Shown one piece after another: positions 17,729 to 26,489 of a DNA stretch of 64,000 bases (position 1 is the first letter of the stretch; each line of letters opens with the position of its first letter). This DNA comes from Planococcus salinus (GTDB taxonomy: Bacteria; Bacillota; Bacilli; Bacillales_A; Planococcaceae). Location of the stretch: positions 62,001-126,000 of the forward strand of contig NZ_RIAX01000002.1 of assembly GCF_003719725.1 (NCBI RefSeq). Reading direction: 5' to 3'. Position numbers and translations under genes: made by a program. The notes below the pieces were generated by a model. The model did no database searches, was not told the DNA's origin, and saw only the letters and a program-made list of their open reading frames with translations.

Positions 17729-18259
17729 ATGACGGAAAAAGCGACATTTGCCGGCGGCTGTTTTTGGTGCATGGTGAAACCATTCGATCAGTTTGACGGC
17801 ATTGAAAAAGTAGTGTCCGGCTATATAGGCGGACATGTGGAACAGCCGACATACGAACAAGTGAAATCAGGGACGACGGGCCATTTGGAAGCGGTGGAAA
17901 TCACATTCCAGCCGGAAGTGTTCCCTTACGAGCAATTACTCGAAATTTTTTGGCAGCAAATCGATCCGACGGACAATGGAGGACAATTCCAGGACCGCGG
18001 CGAGCAGTACAAAGCAGCGATTTTTGTCCATAACGAAACCCAGCGGACACTTGCCGAGCAATCGAAACAGGAACTCGATGCCAGCGGCCGTTTCACAAAA
18101 CCTGTCGTCACAGAAATCCGGGATGCATCCCCTTTTTATGAGGCGGAAGATTACCACCAGGACTTTTATAAAAAAAGTCCGGATGAATACAAGGAAGACC
18201 GCGCAAAATCCGGCAGGGATGAATTTATCGACGCGGTTTGGGAGAAAGCGGAAGTTTAA
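17729..18259 (+). CDS. msrA: peptide methionine sulfoxide reductase MsrA (copy 1)
   Basis: A 176-residue enzyme with the catalytic motif [12 protein letters not shown] at the N terminus, and [26 protein letters not shown] and [12 protein letters not shown] typical of MsrA. It reduces the S-epimer of methionine sulfoxide. The ATG at 17729 follows GAGAGGAGAAAG. Unlike the second copy at 41346 it has no MsrB partner and stands alone with its own promoter and terminator. Confidence 0.95.
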   Translation: MTEKATFAGGCFWCMVKPFDQFDGIEKVVSGYIGGHVEQPTYEQVKSGTTGHLEAVEITFQPEVFPYEQLLEIFWQQIDPTDNGGQFQDRGEQYKAAIFVHNETQRTLAEQSKQELDASGRFTKPVVTEIRDASPFYEAEDYHQDFYKKSPDEYKEDRAKSGRDEFIDAVWEKAEV

Positions 18260-18300
18260 ACTGTTCCATAGTTGAAAGCCATACCCGTTTCCCGCCAAAA

Positions 18301-18335
18301 AAGCAGGCGCAATTCATTCATTGCGCCTGCTTTTT
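18301..18335. terminator. bidirectional terminator between msrA and the HAD gene
   Basis: AAGCAGGCGCAA and TTGCGCCTGCTT form a perfect stem around TTCATTCA, followed by T-run; lies between convergent genes. Confidence 0.88.
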
Positions 18336-19052
18336 CTATCCTTTTAATGGATGACCGTTCACAATGTCACTGAGTTCTGCGAGTTCACGGATTTCATAAG
18401 TCGGGATAACTTCCGTTCCGTTGCTTTTCTGATGCGGATTAAACCAGCATGTGTCAATGCTGTAATCGCTGCCTCCTTTAATATCAGAAGTCAGTGAATC
18501 ACCGACAATCAGTACACGGTTCTTATCCTTGATTCCCATTTTGGAAAAAGTGTAGTCGAAAATCCCGGAATCCGGCTTCTGAAAACCGGTCTCTTCAGAA
18601 ATGACAACTTGTTCAAACAAGTCTTTGAGCGGTGAATTTTCAATGCGGGCCTTCTGCACATGTCCGAAACCATTCGTGATGATGGCCAGGCGGCATTGTT
18701 CCAAAGAAGAACACAAGTCAACGGCCCCAGGCATCAGATGCGTTTCTTTTCCCAAATAACCGAGGTAGGACTGGCTGAACAAGCTGGCGTCCACCGCAAT
18801 TCCGTGCTGCTTGAACAAGCGGTTAAAACGTTCGACTCCAAGATTGCCGAGAGCCAGCTTCCCCTGCTCCAGTTCATTCCATAAGATTTTGCTGATGGCT
18901 CGATAGCTGTCGTGGTAATCCGAGAAGCCATTAGGTAAATTAAATTCCATAAAAGTATTATGTAAAGCATTTCTCTCTGAAATCCGAAAATCCATCAGCG
19001 TATCATCCACATCAAACAAGATGATGTCGTATTTTTTCTTTTTGTTGATCAT
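18336..19052 (-). CDS. YjjG/YfnB-type HAD phosphatase (noncanonical pyrimidine nucleotidase)
   Basis: A 238-residue HAD-superfamily protein. Motif I is ILFDVDDTLMDF, motif II is AIITNGFG, the Lys of motif III lies in TGFQKPDSGIF and motif IV is VLIVGDSLTSDIKGG. The layout and length match YjjG/YfnB nucleotidases that remove damaged pyrimidine nucleotides. Located 22 bases downstream of the MFS transporter gene, same strand, so probably co-transcribed. Confidence 0.85.
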   Translation of the reverse strand: MINKKKKYDIILFDVDDTLMDFRISERNALHNTFMEFNLPNGFSDYHDSYRAISKILWNELEQGKLALGNLGVERFNRLFKQHGIAVDASLFSQSYLGYLGKETHLMPGAVDLCSSLEQCRLAIITNGFGHVQKARIENSPLKDLFEQVVISEETGFQKPDSGIFDYTFSKMGIKDKNRVLIVGDSLTSDIKGGSDYSIDTCWFNPHQKSNGTEVIPTYEIRELAELSDIVNGHPLKG

Positions 19053-19074
19053 AATACCAAACCTTTCTTCTGTC

Positions 19075-20256
19075 TTACTTGCTTTCTTTATTGCTTAACA
19101 GGACTGTAAAAAGTGCCAGCAAAGCAGTAAAAATGAGCAGCAATATAAGTGTTATCATATGCGTTCCAAAGCGGTCATAGAAAAAGCCAATGGCAAAAGG
19201 CATGGTTCCTGAAATGATATAACCGCCTGTCTGGATCATCGCCGTCCAGCTGTTGACATCATCCGCCGTCTCGTTTTCGTCAAGCGGCATCAGCAACGCC
19301 AGCGGGAACAGGCTGCCCAAAGTAATCCCGAAGCATCCAGCTGCAAGCCAAGTCGCCGTTGCAGTGCCAGCCATCAACAGCAAAATTCCACCCGTACAGA
19401 CGGCCAATGCAACCCAGATCCAAAGCAGCCGATTCGGGTACTTTGACAAAACCGTCGGCAAAGTGACATTGACGACAAGCTGAACTCCCGTCATCACCGT
19501 CAATACCGCACCAGCGGCCAGCACCGACATCCCCTGATCGATGGCAATCGGGGCCAGCCAGGTGAGTAGTGAAAAGAACAAAGAGGACTGGAAACCGAAA
19601 AACAGCAGCATATACCAGGCCCGTTTGTTTTTCCAGGGCAAACGGGACGGAGCCTGTTTCCCCATTCTTGTCTGGGATTCGGTATCATGCGAAGGCTGTT
19701 TGACACGGAACCAGAAGAAAAGCCCTAAAATGGACAGCAGCCCCCAGCTGGCCAAGGCGACCGGCCAATCTGCAACTGTGTAAATAACTCCAGTCAATCC
19801 GGCAGATAAAGCCGCTCCCAGACCCATTCCAAATGAATAGACACCGATCAATGCCGGCGTACGCATCGGAAAGTTCTGTTTAATCATGGCCGACAATAAC
19901 GGACTGATAATGGCAATTGCCAAACCGATGAAAAAGGAACTGGCAAACAGCAGCGGAAAAGTGGGAACGAGTCCTCTCAGCAAGGTAAAAGCGCCTATGA
20001 CGACCAGCAGCATTGCGACCGAGCGCTGAGCGCCGAACTGACGGTTGAAAACGACGGCAAACGGCGCAAACAACCCCATACAGAAAACGGGAACAGCCGT
20101 CAGCAGACTGACCTGGCTGTTGGTAAGTGATAAATCAGCGCGGATCACATCGAGCACGGGCCCGATGGAAGAAATGGCTGGACGCAAATTGATGGACACA
20201 AAAAAGATGGCGACCACCATCAAACCCAATGCGGTTTTGGTTTGTTGTGCTGTCAT
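19075..20256 (-). CDS. MFS transporter, CynX/NimT (YycB-like) type
   Basis: A 393-residue protein with about twelve membrane helices. The segment FFVSINLRPAISSIGPVLDVIRADLSLTNSQVSLLTAVPVFCMGLFAP is characteristic of the CynX/NimT group of the major facilitator superfamily (cyanate or nitroimidazole-type permeases; YycB in Bacillus). Substrate unknown. The ATG at 20256 follows AGGAGG with suitable spacing; the frame continues upstream to 20289 without a better site. Confidence 0.85.
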   Translation of the reverse strand: MTAQQTKTALGLMVVAIFFVSINLRPAISSIGPVLDVIRADLSLTNSQVSLLTAVPVFCMGLFAPFAVVFNRQFGAQRSVAMLLVVIGAFTLLRGLVPTFPLLFASSFFIGLAIAIISPLLSAMIKQNFPMRTPALIGVYSFGMGLGAALSAGLTGVIYTVADWPVALASWGLLSILGLFFWFRVKQPSHDTESQTRMGKQAPSRLPWKNKRAWYMLLFFGFQSSLFFSLLTWLAPIAIDQGMSVLAAGAVLTVMTGVQLVVNVTLPTVLSKYPNRLLWIWVALAVCTGGILLLMAGTATATWLAAGCFGITLGSLFPLALLMPLDENETADDVNSWTAMIQTGGYIISGTMPFAIGFFYDRFGTHMITLILLLIFTALLALFTVLLSNKESK

Positions 20257-20346
20257 GTTAAAGATCCTCCTATATGGACGGTAATCCAAACTTGTGTTCC
20301 CTGCTTGAATTGATTAAAATAAGGTGGTGAAAGGCGGGTTATGTAA

Positions 20347-20580
20347 ATGAAACTCGTAAATTGGAGTTATGCAAAACGCTATAACATCAAAGCCATTTTT
20401 GATGACTTTCCGCATGTCGTTGTGCTGTTCCGGCAAATCGGCGGCTATTATTTCATATTTTCCATGAAAGGCCTGACACCTGAACACATCCCGACGAGAA
20501 GGGATTATGTAAAAATGGAATATCTGCTGAACAAAGAACTCGGAATGCTGACTGCCTATAAAGAAAGAAAATATAAATAA
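20347..20580 (+). CDS. small hypothetical protein
   Basis: A 77-residue protein with a hydrophobic/aromatic central stretch (FPHVVVLFRQIGGYYFIFSM) and a basic tail (YKERKYK). Not recognised. The ATG at 20347 has AAAGGCGG upstream. It lies between the divergent MFS gene and repeat copy C. Confidence 0.5.
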   Translation: MKLVNWSYAKRYNIKAIFDDFPHVVVLFRQIGGYYFIFSMKGLTPEHIPTRRDYVKMEYLLNKELGMLTAYKERKYK

Positions 20581-20618
20581 CCTTATTGAGTTTCATTGTA
20601 GTCTTTTTCAATCTTTCA

Positions 20619-20785
20619 AAGTTAACAAAGAGACTCTTTTCTTACAACGAAGCTGGTGCAGCGATGCAACGCTCTTTCATGTCTCGAAGCTAGCGAAGCG
20701 ATGCAGAGACAGAGACAGAGACAGGAGCACAAGGGTTCAGCGGAGCTGTTTTGCGGAATATCAACAAGTGAAGATTTTAACACCC
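20619..20785 (+). repeat. dispersed element, partial copy C
   Basis: About 165 bases homologous to copies at 2431 and 52574: a left end AAGTTAACAAAG, two AAGCT(A/G)G...GCGATGCA units, a GCAGAGACAGGAGCAC region expanded into several AGAGAC units, and the conserved GGAGCTGTTTTGCGG...ATATC core at 20742-20762. The twin GC hairpins and right inverted end are missing. It sits about 100 bases before ykpA. Confidence 0.75.
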
Positions 20786-20881
20786 TTCCTTCAGTTTATC
20801 GAAGTGCGCGCTTGATTGCTATCAGTTTTGGGCTGTTTCATGATATACTATTCTTATTGTGAAATTTAGGAGGTACGTTTA

Positions 20882-22489
20882 ATGATCGCTGTAAATGATG
20901 TAAGTCTTCGCTTTGGTGACCGTAAACTTTTCGAAGATGTGAATATACAATTCAACCCGGGGAACTGCTATGGCTTGATCGGCGCTAACGGTGCCGGCAA
21001 GTCGACATTCATCAAAATTCTCTCCGGTGAACTTGAACCGCAGTCCGGTGTCGTGAAAATGGGGACGGATGAGCGTCTTGCCGTATTGAAACAGGACCAC
21101 TTTGAATACGAAGAATATGCAGTTCTGGAAACGGTCATCATGGGCCACAAAAAGCTGTATGAAGTGATGTCAGAGAAAAATGCCATTTATATGAAGGAAG
21201 ACTTTTCAGATGAAGACGGCATGCGCGCCGCAGAGCTTGAAGGCGAATTTGCCGAGCTGAACGGTTGGGAAGCTGAATCCGAAGCAGCCATTCTTTTGCA
21301 GGGCCTTGGCATCGCCGAAGATCTCCATGACAAAAAAATGGCGGAGTTGTCCGGTTCCGATAAAGTGAAAGTGCTGTTGGCACAAGCGTTATTCGGCAAG
21401 CCCGATGTTCTTCTTCTCGATGAGCCGACCAACCACCTCGATTTGAAAGCGATCCAGTGGCTGGAAGAATTCCTGATCAACTTTGAGAATACGGTTATCG
21501 TCGTTTCCCACGACAGACACTTTTTGAACAAAGTCTGCACGCATATTGCAGATTTGGATTTCGGCAAAATTCAGTTGTATGTCGGCAACTACGATTTCTG
21601 GTACGAATCAAGCCAGCTGGCTACTCGCCTGGCATCTGACCAAAACGCGAAAAAAGAAGAAAAAATCAAAGAATTGCAGGCCTTTATCGCCCGGTTCTCT
21701 GCCAATGCTTCCAAGTCGAAGCAGGCGACGTCACGGAAGAAAATGCTTGATAAGATTCAGTTGGATGACATTCGTCCTTCTTCCCGTAAATATCCGTTTG
21801 TCAATTTCACAATCGGCCGTGAAATCGGTAATGATGTGTTGACAGTCAAAGATTTGGGTCAATCAGTAGACGGCAAGCAATTGCTTTCAAATGTCAACTT
21901 CAATATGAGCAAAGATGATAAGATTGTCCTGCTTGGTGATCCATTGGCGAAATCGGCTTTGTTGCGCATTCTGGCAGAAGAAGACGAGCCGGCTGAAGGG
22001 TCGATCCGTTGGGGTGTCACCACTTCACGCGCGTATTTGCCGATAGACAACACCATTTATTTTGAAGGCAACGAATTGTCTCTAGTGGATTGGCTGCGTC
22101 AATACTCGCCGGAAGACGAAAGTGAAACGTTCCTTCGCGGATTCCTCGGCAGAATGCTGTTCTCCGGAGAAGAAGTGAAGAAAAAGCCTTCGGTCTTGTC
22201 CGGTGGGGAAAAAGTCCGCTGCATGTTGTCCAAAATGATGCTGTCACATTCCAATGTGCTGTTGCTTGATGAACCGACCAACCACTTGGATCTCGAATCG
22301 ATCCAAGCCCTCAACAACGGCTTGATCGCATTCAAAGGCGCCATGGTCTTCACATCCCATGACCATCAATTTATCCAAACCATTGCCAATCGTGTAATCG
22401 AAATCCGTGAAGATGGATCGATTCTCGACAAGCAATTGACATACGATGAATTCCTGGAATGGAAAGAAACGCAAGGCATAACAAATTAA
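20882..22489 (+). CDS. ykpA: ABC-F protein YkpA
   Basis: A 535-residue soluble protein with two ABC ATPase domains and no membrane segments, matching YkpA/YbiT of the ABC-F family, which acts on ribosomes during translation. Domain 1: Walker A GANGAGKST, signature variant LSGSDKVKV, Walker B VLLLDEPTNHLD. Domain 2: the Walker A position reads GDPLAKSA, signature LSGGEKVRC and VLLLDEPTNHLD. Thus domain 2's P-loop and domain 1's signature are both degenerate, which would form one canonical and one degenerate ATP site. Start ATG at 20882 has AGGAGG. Monocistronic with terminator. Confidence 0.92.
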   Translation: MIAVNDVSLRFGDRKLFEDVNIQFNPGNCYGLIGANGAGKSTFIKILSGELEPQSGVVKMGTDERLAVLKQDHFEYEEYAVLETVIMGHKKLYEVMSEKNAIYMKEDFSDEDGMRAAELEGEFAELNGWEAESEAAILLQGLGIAEDLHDKKMAELSGSDKVKVLLAQALFGKPDVLLLDEPTNHLDLKAIQWLEEFLINFENTVIVVSHDRHFLNKVCTHIADLDFGKIQLYVGNYDFWYESSQLATRLASDQNAKKEEKIKELQAFIARFSANASKSKQATSRKKMLDKIQLDDIRPSSRKYPFVNFTIGREIGNDVLTVKDLGQSVDGKQLLSNVNFNMSKDDKIVLLGDPLAKSALLRILAEEDEPAEGSIRWGVTTSRAYLPIDNTIYFEGNELSLVDWLRQYSPEDESETFLRGFLGRMLFSGEEVKKKPSVLSGGEKVRCMLSKMMLSHSNVLLLDEPTNHLDLESIQALNNGLIAFKGAMVFTSHDHQFIQTIANRVIEIREDGSILDKQLTYDEFLEWKETQGITN

Positions 22490-22500
22490 ACAGCAAGCAA

Positions 22501-22535
22501 AAATCCGTTCTTCTTTAAAGAAGAACGGATTTTCT
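22501..22535. terminator. terminator of ykpA
   Basis: AAAATCCGTTCTTC and its exact complement around TTTAAA, then T-run, 12 bases after the stop. Confidence 0.9.
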
Positions 22536-22585
22536 AATGGTTCCAAGAGAAAACGACAACATTGAAGGTGGCACCGCTTTTTCTT

Positions 22586-23062
22586 TTAAAGTTTGATGAA
22601 ACGCTTAGCCAGCCGCCCCGCAGGAACTTTCGCGGCCAAATCGCTGCCTGAATGGGTAAGTCTTCTAATGACCTCAAGCAGGTCTTCATCTCCTGCCCAA
22701 TGCTCTTTGACGATGTCCACTGAAAATTTGTTCAAGATGGCATTGACAATGAAAACCGCCACGACTACATCATCCATAAAACCGGCAGGGCCTGTTAAAA
22801 ACTCAGGGATAAAATCAATCGGTGCGATAAAGTACAATATCCCCGAACCGATCATCGTCTTGCTTTTTGCGTCGATCCGGTCGTCCAGCATCATCTTCAT
22901 CAACAAATGAAACAAGTCAGGCGCCACTAAAATATAACTGCCGACTTTGCTGACCATTCCCGATCTGCTTTTTAGCCAGTTGTCGACTTTTTCACGCAGT
23001 TTTTGGTAAAAATCCTGCTGCTGTTGCTCACTCGGCATCTTTTGCGTTAATGTGTCTCCCAC
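22586..23062 (-). CDS. DUF1232 (YkvA-like) protein
   Basis: A 158-residue protein with the DUF1232 block LYFIAPIDFIPEFLTGPAGFMDDVVVAVFIVNAIL, a short hydrophobic hairpin found in YkvA-like proteins of unknown function. The rest is amphipathic (REKVDNWLKSRSGMVSKVGSY). GTG at 23062 selected: AAAGGGGG lies seven bases before; the frame extending to 23080 begins on that site. Membrane association likely. Confidence 0.85.
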   Translation of the reverse strand: MGDTLTQKMPSEQQQQDFYQKLREKVDNWLKSRSGMVSKVGSYILVAPDLFHLLMKMMLDDRIDAKSKTMIGSGILYFIAPIDFIPEFLTGPAGFMDDVVVAVFIVNAILNKFSVDIVKEHWAGDEDLLEVIRRLTHSGSDLAAKVPAGRLAKRFIKL

Positions 23063-23152
23063 ACTTTGACCCCCTTTCAAAGAACTTTACCGTATATATA
23101 CCTTTAACGGAGAAATCCAAAACTTCCAGTAAACATTGATTCGTCAACTGTC

Positions 23153-23355
23153 CTAAAAATCCATCGTAATATCGGTGGCCACCCGTTCACGTTCCGGCTT
23201 GCCTTCCACTACCGTGAAATTCACCAGATGACAAGCACCAGGACTTCCAGATCCCTATTGACTTCAAATGATTCTGCGAAAAATTGTTCTCCTTCTTCGC
23301 CCTCTATCTAACCGTACCCTTCATCGCGGTCAAACGATATCACTTTCCCTTTCAA
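23153..23355 (-). pseudogene. broken cold-shock-domain gene
   Basis: Reading from a TTG at 23355 (GGGAGG upstream) gives MKGKVISFDRDEGYG, then a TAG at 23308-23310, then IEGEEGEQFFAESFEVNRDLEV; after a frame change the same strand continues LVNFTVVEGKPERERVATDITMDF and stops at 23153. These segments follow the order of a cold-shock domain (KWF-x-x-x-GYG, FF-H-type RNP2, VEF-x-VVEG). The 203-base span equals a 66-codon gene with one indel. So it appears to be a relative of the neighbouring cold-shock genes inactivated by a nonsense change and a frameshift, located just downstream of the intact one. Confidence 0.65.
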
Positions 23356-23453
23356 CCAGCAGAACCTCCCAGAGAATGCTGATTTGTTCTTCAACTATAC
23401 CCATCCGTGCCCGCTGTCTAAACAAAACAGGAATCATGTTCATTTCCATAAAA

Positions 23454-23482
23454 AAAGGGCCGTTCGCAATGAACGGCCCTTT
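23454..23482 (-). terminator. terminator of the cold-shock gene
   Basis: AAAGGGCCGTTC and GAACGGCCCTTT form a perfect stem around GCAAT with a T-run on the minus strand, right after the stop at 23490. Confidence 0.88.
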
Positions 23483-23489
23483 CGGATTA

Positions 23490-23690
23490 TTAAAGTTTAG
23501 TTACATTTGTAGCTTGAGGTCCGCGGTTGCCTTCCTCTACTTCAAATTCAACTCTTTGACCTTCGTCAAGCGTTTTAAAGCCTTCGCCTTGAATCGCTGA
23601 GAAGTGAACGAATACATCGTCTCCGCCTTCTACTTCGATAAATCCGAATCCTTTTTCTGAGTTAAACCATTTTACTGTACCTTCTTGCAT
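23490..23690 (-). CDS. cold-shock protein (CspA/CspD family)
   Basis: A 66-residue single cold-shock domain with RNP1 (KGFGFIEV) and RNP2 (DVFVHFSAI), starting [14 protein letters not shown]. Such proteins bind single-stranded RNA/DNA and act as RNA chaperones. AGGAGG precedes the ATG. The gene has a sigma-A-like promoter and a leader of about 144 bases with strong alternative hairpins, like other cold-shock genes controlled at the mRNA level. A second, intact paralogue lies at 52368 and a broken one directly downstream. Confidence 0.96.
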   Translation of the reverse strand: MQEGTVKWFNSEKGFGFIEVEGGDDVFVHFSAIQGEGFKTLDEGQRVEFEVEEGNRGPQATNVTKL

Positions 23691-23834
23691 GAAAATAACC
23701 TCCTGTGGTTAAAAAAAATTTTTCAATATGTGAATTTCCAAATAAAAAATTCACATATTCCAAAAAGTACCATCACGTGCTGATCACTTTTTGGAATATG
23801 TGAATAGCTCTTTCTGGTTTCAATATCTTTGATT
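23691..23834 (-). promoter_or_regulatory. cold-shock mRNA leader with two competing hairpins
   Basis: Two perfect inverted repeats share one arm: a 20-base-pair stem (23749-23768 with 23786-23805, 17-base loop) and a 13-base-pair stem (23725-23737 with 23747-23759, 9-base loop). Bases 23749-23759 belong to both, so only one stem can form at a time. The 13-pair stem lies close to the AGGAGG of the cold-shock gene. Switching behaviour is inferred. Confidence 0.75.
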
Positions 23835-23840
23835 AATCCA

Positions 23841-23868
23841 ATTATAGCAAACCTATCAAAAAAGTCAA
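23841..23868 (-). promoter_or_regulatory. sigma-A-like promoter of the cold-shock gene
   Basis: On the minus strand TTGACT (23868-23863), a 16-base spacer and TATAAT (23846-23841). It predicts a start near 23834 and a leader of about 144 bases. Confidence 0.75.
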
Positions 23869-23869
23869 A

Positions 23870-24414
23870 CAAATCTAAAAACTTTTTATTAGATTTTTTT
23901 TGAAAAGAATGTAGTTACTGGAAAGAATATAGGTCATTTTCGGCGGTAATGACATTTTTTTCGTTTTTCTTCTGTACTTTTTTCAATAGCGTGAATCTTT
24001 TGATTCATCTTCTGTCATTTTCGGCTAACGTCTTTGCTTTGAAATGCTCTCACTCCAGCCAATCCTCTCCTTCTTTCCTTACTATGCATTTTGCCAAAGA
24101 TTTTCCTTTCTGTCCAGTGTTTCGCCTCTTTTTCCCGCGGTCCCTAAGTTTGTATTGACAACTTGTTTCCCGTAAAATACATAGTAGAAAGATTGATTTT
24201 ACTCAGCAGGAATTTCGCCTTTGATAAAAACTAACCGGACAAAACTGTGGGCCTGCATTTTGGCAATGCCTGCAAGATCGGTTTCCTGCTGTCCCGACCC
24301 AGTTTTGAACGTTACCGTTCATTGAATTCCGTTTGCCTGTCAGAATAACGGAATTGCTGAAACTTTTCAAGTCTGCAAACGTATAATTGAGTAGCAGCAA
24401 AGGAGGATTCTTCC
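23870..24414. other. AT-rich intergenic region before xpaC
   Basis: Roughly 540 bases between the divergent cold-shock and xpaC genes. I see no gene with a ribosome binding site and no strong hairpin. Confidence 0.45.
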
Positions 24415-25122
24415 ATGAAGCCCATGAAGCCATTTGAAAACTTCATCAAACGACAAACTGTCAGCCTGCCTCTCATGACAGTGATGTTTCCTGTTCTTTA
24501 TTTGGGAGCGGAAATTGGATTCATCGCTTCAGGAGCCGTGGCAGCCGGCACATACCTTGCCAGCAATACCACCATGAAACAAGTACAATACTCCTCCGAC
24601 TCCAAGAAATTGGGCATGTCGCGGAGTGAATATAAACATGTGCGTCTCCAGGTAAAAGAAGCAAAAACAAAAATCAAGCAATTGCAGGGCCATTATTACC
24701 GGGTGCGTTCCATTACATCATTCAAGCAATTGATGGATATCTCAAAGCTTGCCAGTAAAATCACAACGGTGGTCCAGCAAAATCCGCGAAAGTTTTATCA
24801 TGCCGAACGCTTCTTTTATTCCCATTTGGATTCGGCCATTGAACTGACCGAGAAATATACCTTGCTCGTCAATCAACCTGTCAAGGACCGGGAAATAAAA
24901 GTTGCCCTTCAGGACACGCGTGAAATGCTGCGCTCCATGAAAGAAGTGATGGAGCAGGATTTGAAGCAGGTGTTGTCAACCGACGTCGAACAGCTGCGGA
25001 TTGAACTGGATTATGCCCGCATGGCTGTCGATCATACCAACAGCCAGAAGCTGCTGATGCAACCACAAACAGACAGTGAAGGAGATATGAAAAATGACAC
25101 AGAATCGATCGACTCAAAGTGA
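24415..25122 (+). CDS. xpaC: XpaC-family protein
   Basis: A 235-residue protein with an N-terminal hydrophobic hairpin (residues ~12-50) and a long helical, Lys/Gln/Glu-rich remainder ([23 protein letters not shown]...). This matches XpaC, annotated historically for hydrolysis of a chromogenic phosphate but of unknown true function. AGGAGG precedes the ATG. It overlaps the telA start by 29 bases, the same order as xpaC-yaaN in Bacillus. Confidence 0.82.
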   Translation: MKPMKPFENFIKRQTVSLPLMTVMFPVLYLGAEIGFIASGAVAAGTYLASNTTMKQVQYSSDSKKLGMSRSEYKHVRLQVKEAKTKIKQLQGHYYRVRSITSFKQLMDISKLASKITTVVQQNPRKFYHAERFFYSHLDSAIELTEKYTLLVNQPVKDREIKVALQDTREMLRSMKEVMEQDLKQVLSTDVEQLRIELDYARMAVDHTNSQKLLMQPQTDSEGDMKNDTESIDSK

Positions 25123-26275
25123 TTTGGATGATTTGCTGGGAACCCCTTTCGGCATTGAAACAGCACCGGAAAAACTCGAAATTGCCGAAAAAGAAACAGG
25201 TCGGCCCGTTGCGCTGATGGAGCGGTTGACGGAAGAAGAACAAAAAAAAGCACGGGAGCTTGCCAAACAGATTCCGGCAGGTGATTATGAAGCGATTTTG
25301 ACGTATGGCGCCAATGCGCAAAACCAATTAAGTCAATTCTCCCACCGTATGCTGGAACATGTTCAGAAAAAAGACATCGGTCCAGTCGGCGATGTACTTC
25401 ATGACTTGATGAAAAAGCTGAACGAACTGAATCCGGAAGAATTATCCCAGGAGAAACGCTCAGGTATCCGGAAACTGTTCTCCAAAGCCAAATACTCCAT
25501 TCAGGAAATGATGACCAAATACCAGAAGCTCAGCACACAGGTGGACCGGATCGGAATCCAGCTCGAACATTCCAAACGCGGCCTGTTGGAAGATGTTCAG
25601 ATGCTTGAACAGCTTTATGACCAAAACAAGACGTATTTCCAGGCACTGAATGTCTATATCGCCGCAGCTGAACTGAAGCGGGATGAACTTTTAAATGAAA
25701 CGATTCCGGCAATGCGCAAAAAAGCGGAAACTTCCCAGGACCAGATGGCGTATCAGGAAGTCAACGACATGGTACAGTTTGTCGATCGTCTGGAAAAACG
25801 CTTATATGATTTGCAGCTATCCCGTCAAATCACCATCCAAAGCGCTCCGCAAATCCGTATGATCCAGCAGACCAACCAGACGTTGGCGGAGAAAATCCAA
25901 GCTTCGATCATGACGTCCATTCCGCTGTGGAAGAACCAGATTGCCATTGCCCTGACGCTGAACCGACAAAACAAAGCAGTCGAAGCACAAAAGCAAGTTA
26001 CTTCGACGACCAACGATCTGCTGCTGAAAAACTCCGAGATGCTGAAAGTCAATTCCATTGAAACCGCCAAGGAAAATGAGCGCGGCATTGTGGAAATTGA
26101 AACATTGAAAGAGACCCAGGAGAATCTGTTGGAAACCATTGAAGAAACGCTTCGGATTCAGGCTGAAGGCCGTTCCAAACGAAAAGCGGCTGAACTCGAA
26201 ATCGGCAAAATGGAAAACGATTTGAAACAGCGCCTGCTGACCATCCGCGATGAACGGGAAGGCGGCAATCAATAA
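25094..26275 (+). CDS. TelA/YaaN-family toxic anion resistance protein
   Basis: A 393-residue, almost wholly helical protein with heptad-rich segments. Family blocks include [52 protein letters not shown] and [32 protein letters not shown], as in TelA/KlaA and YaaN/YceH. These proteins are linked to tellurite or cell-envelope stress resistance without a proven mechanism. ATG at 25094 with GAAGGAG inside the end of xpaC. Operon with xpaC, closed by the terminator at 26285-26319. Confidence 0.9.
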   Translation: MTQNRSTQSDLDDLLGTPFGIETAPEKLEIAEKETGRPVALMERLTEEEQKKARELAKQIPAGDYEAILTYGANAQNQLSQFSHRMLEHVQKKDIGPVGDVLHDLMKKLNELNPEELSQEKRSGIRKLFSKAKYSIQEMMTKYQKLSTQVDRIGIQLEHSKRGLLEDVQMLEQLYDQNKTYFQALNVYIAAAELKRDELLNETIPAMRKKAETSQDQMAYQEVNDMVQFVDRLEKRLYDLQLSRQITIQSAPQIRMIQQTNQTLAEKIQASIMTSIPLWKNQIAIALTLNRQNKAVEAQKQVTSTTNDLLLKNSEMLKVNSIETAKENERGIVEIETLKETQENLLETIEETLRIQAEGRSKRKAAELEIGKMENDLKQRLLTIRDEREGGNQ

Positions 26276-26284
26276 TTTGGACAG

Positions 26285-26319
26285 AAACCCCATGAAGCTT
26301 TGCGCTTCATGGGGTTTTT
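26285..26319 (+). terminator. terminator of xpaC-telA
   Basis: AAACCCCATGAAG and CTTCATGGGGTTT pair perfectly around CTTTGCG, followed by T-rich sequence ten bases after the stop. Confidence 0.88.
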
Positions 26320-26333
26320 CGGTGCTTATTCTG

Positions 26334-26440
26334 ATTGGAAAGTAAATTCAATGGTTTGGAAAGTATTTCGTCTGCAAGAGACAGTATTTCATTGGTTTTG
26401 GAAAGTATTTCGCTTATCAGAGCAGGTAAATCCTTTTATA
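26334..26440. repeat. degenerate tandem array with 21-base period (array 1)
   Basis: The octamer AGTATTTC occurs at 26362, 26383 and 26404, with diverged forms AGTAAATT at 26341 and GGTAAATC at 26425: five units exactly 21 bases apart. Two units share TTTGGAAAGTATTTCG. It lies between convergent genes telA and the VWA gene. Confidence 0.7.
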
Positions 26441-26489
26441 GGAAATCAAACTCATTTTATCAGCATTAATTTCCCTTTTTCCATCCACT

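Noticed and set aside
24203-24433. 76-codon minus-strand frame before xpaC
   Set aside because: No ribosome binding site, overlaps the xpaC start, no recognisable content.
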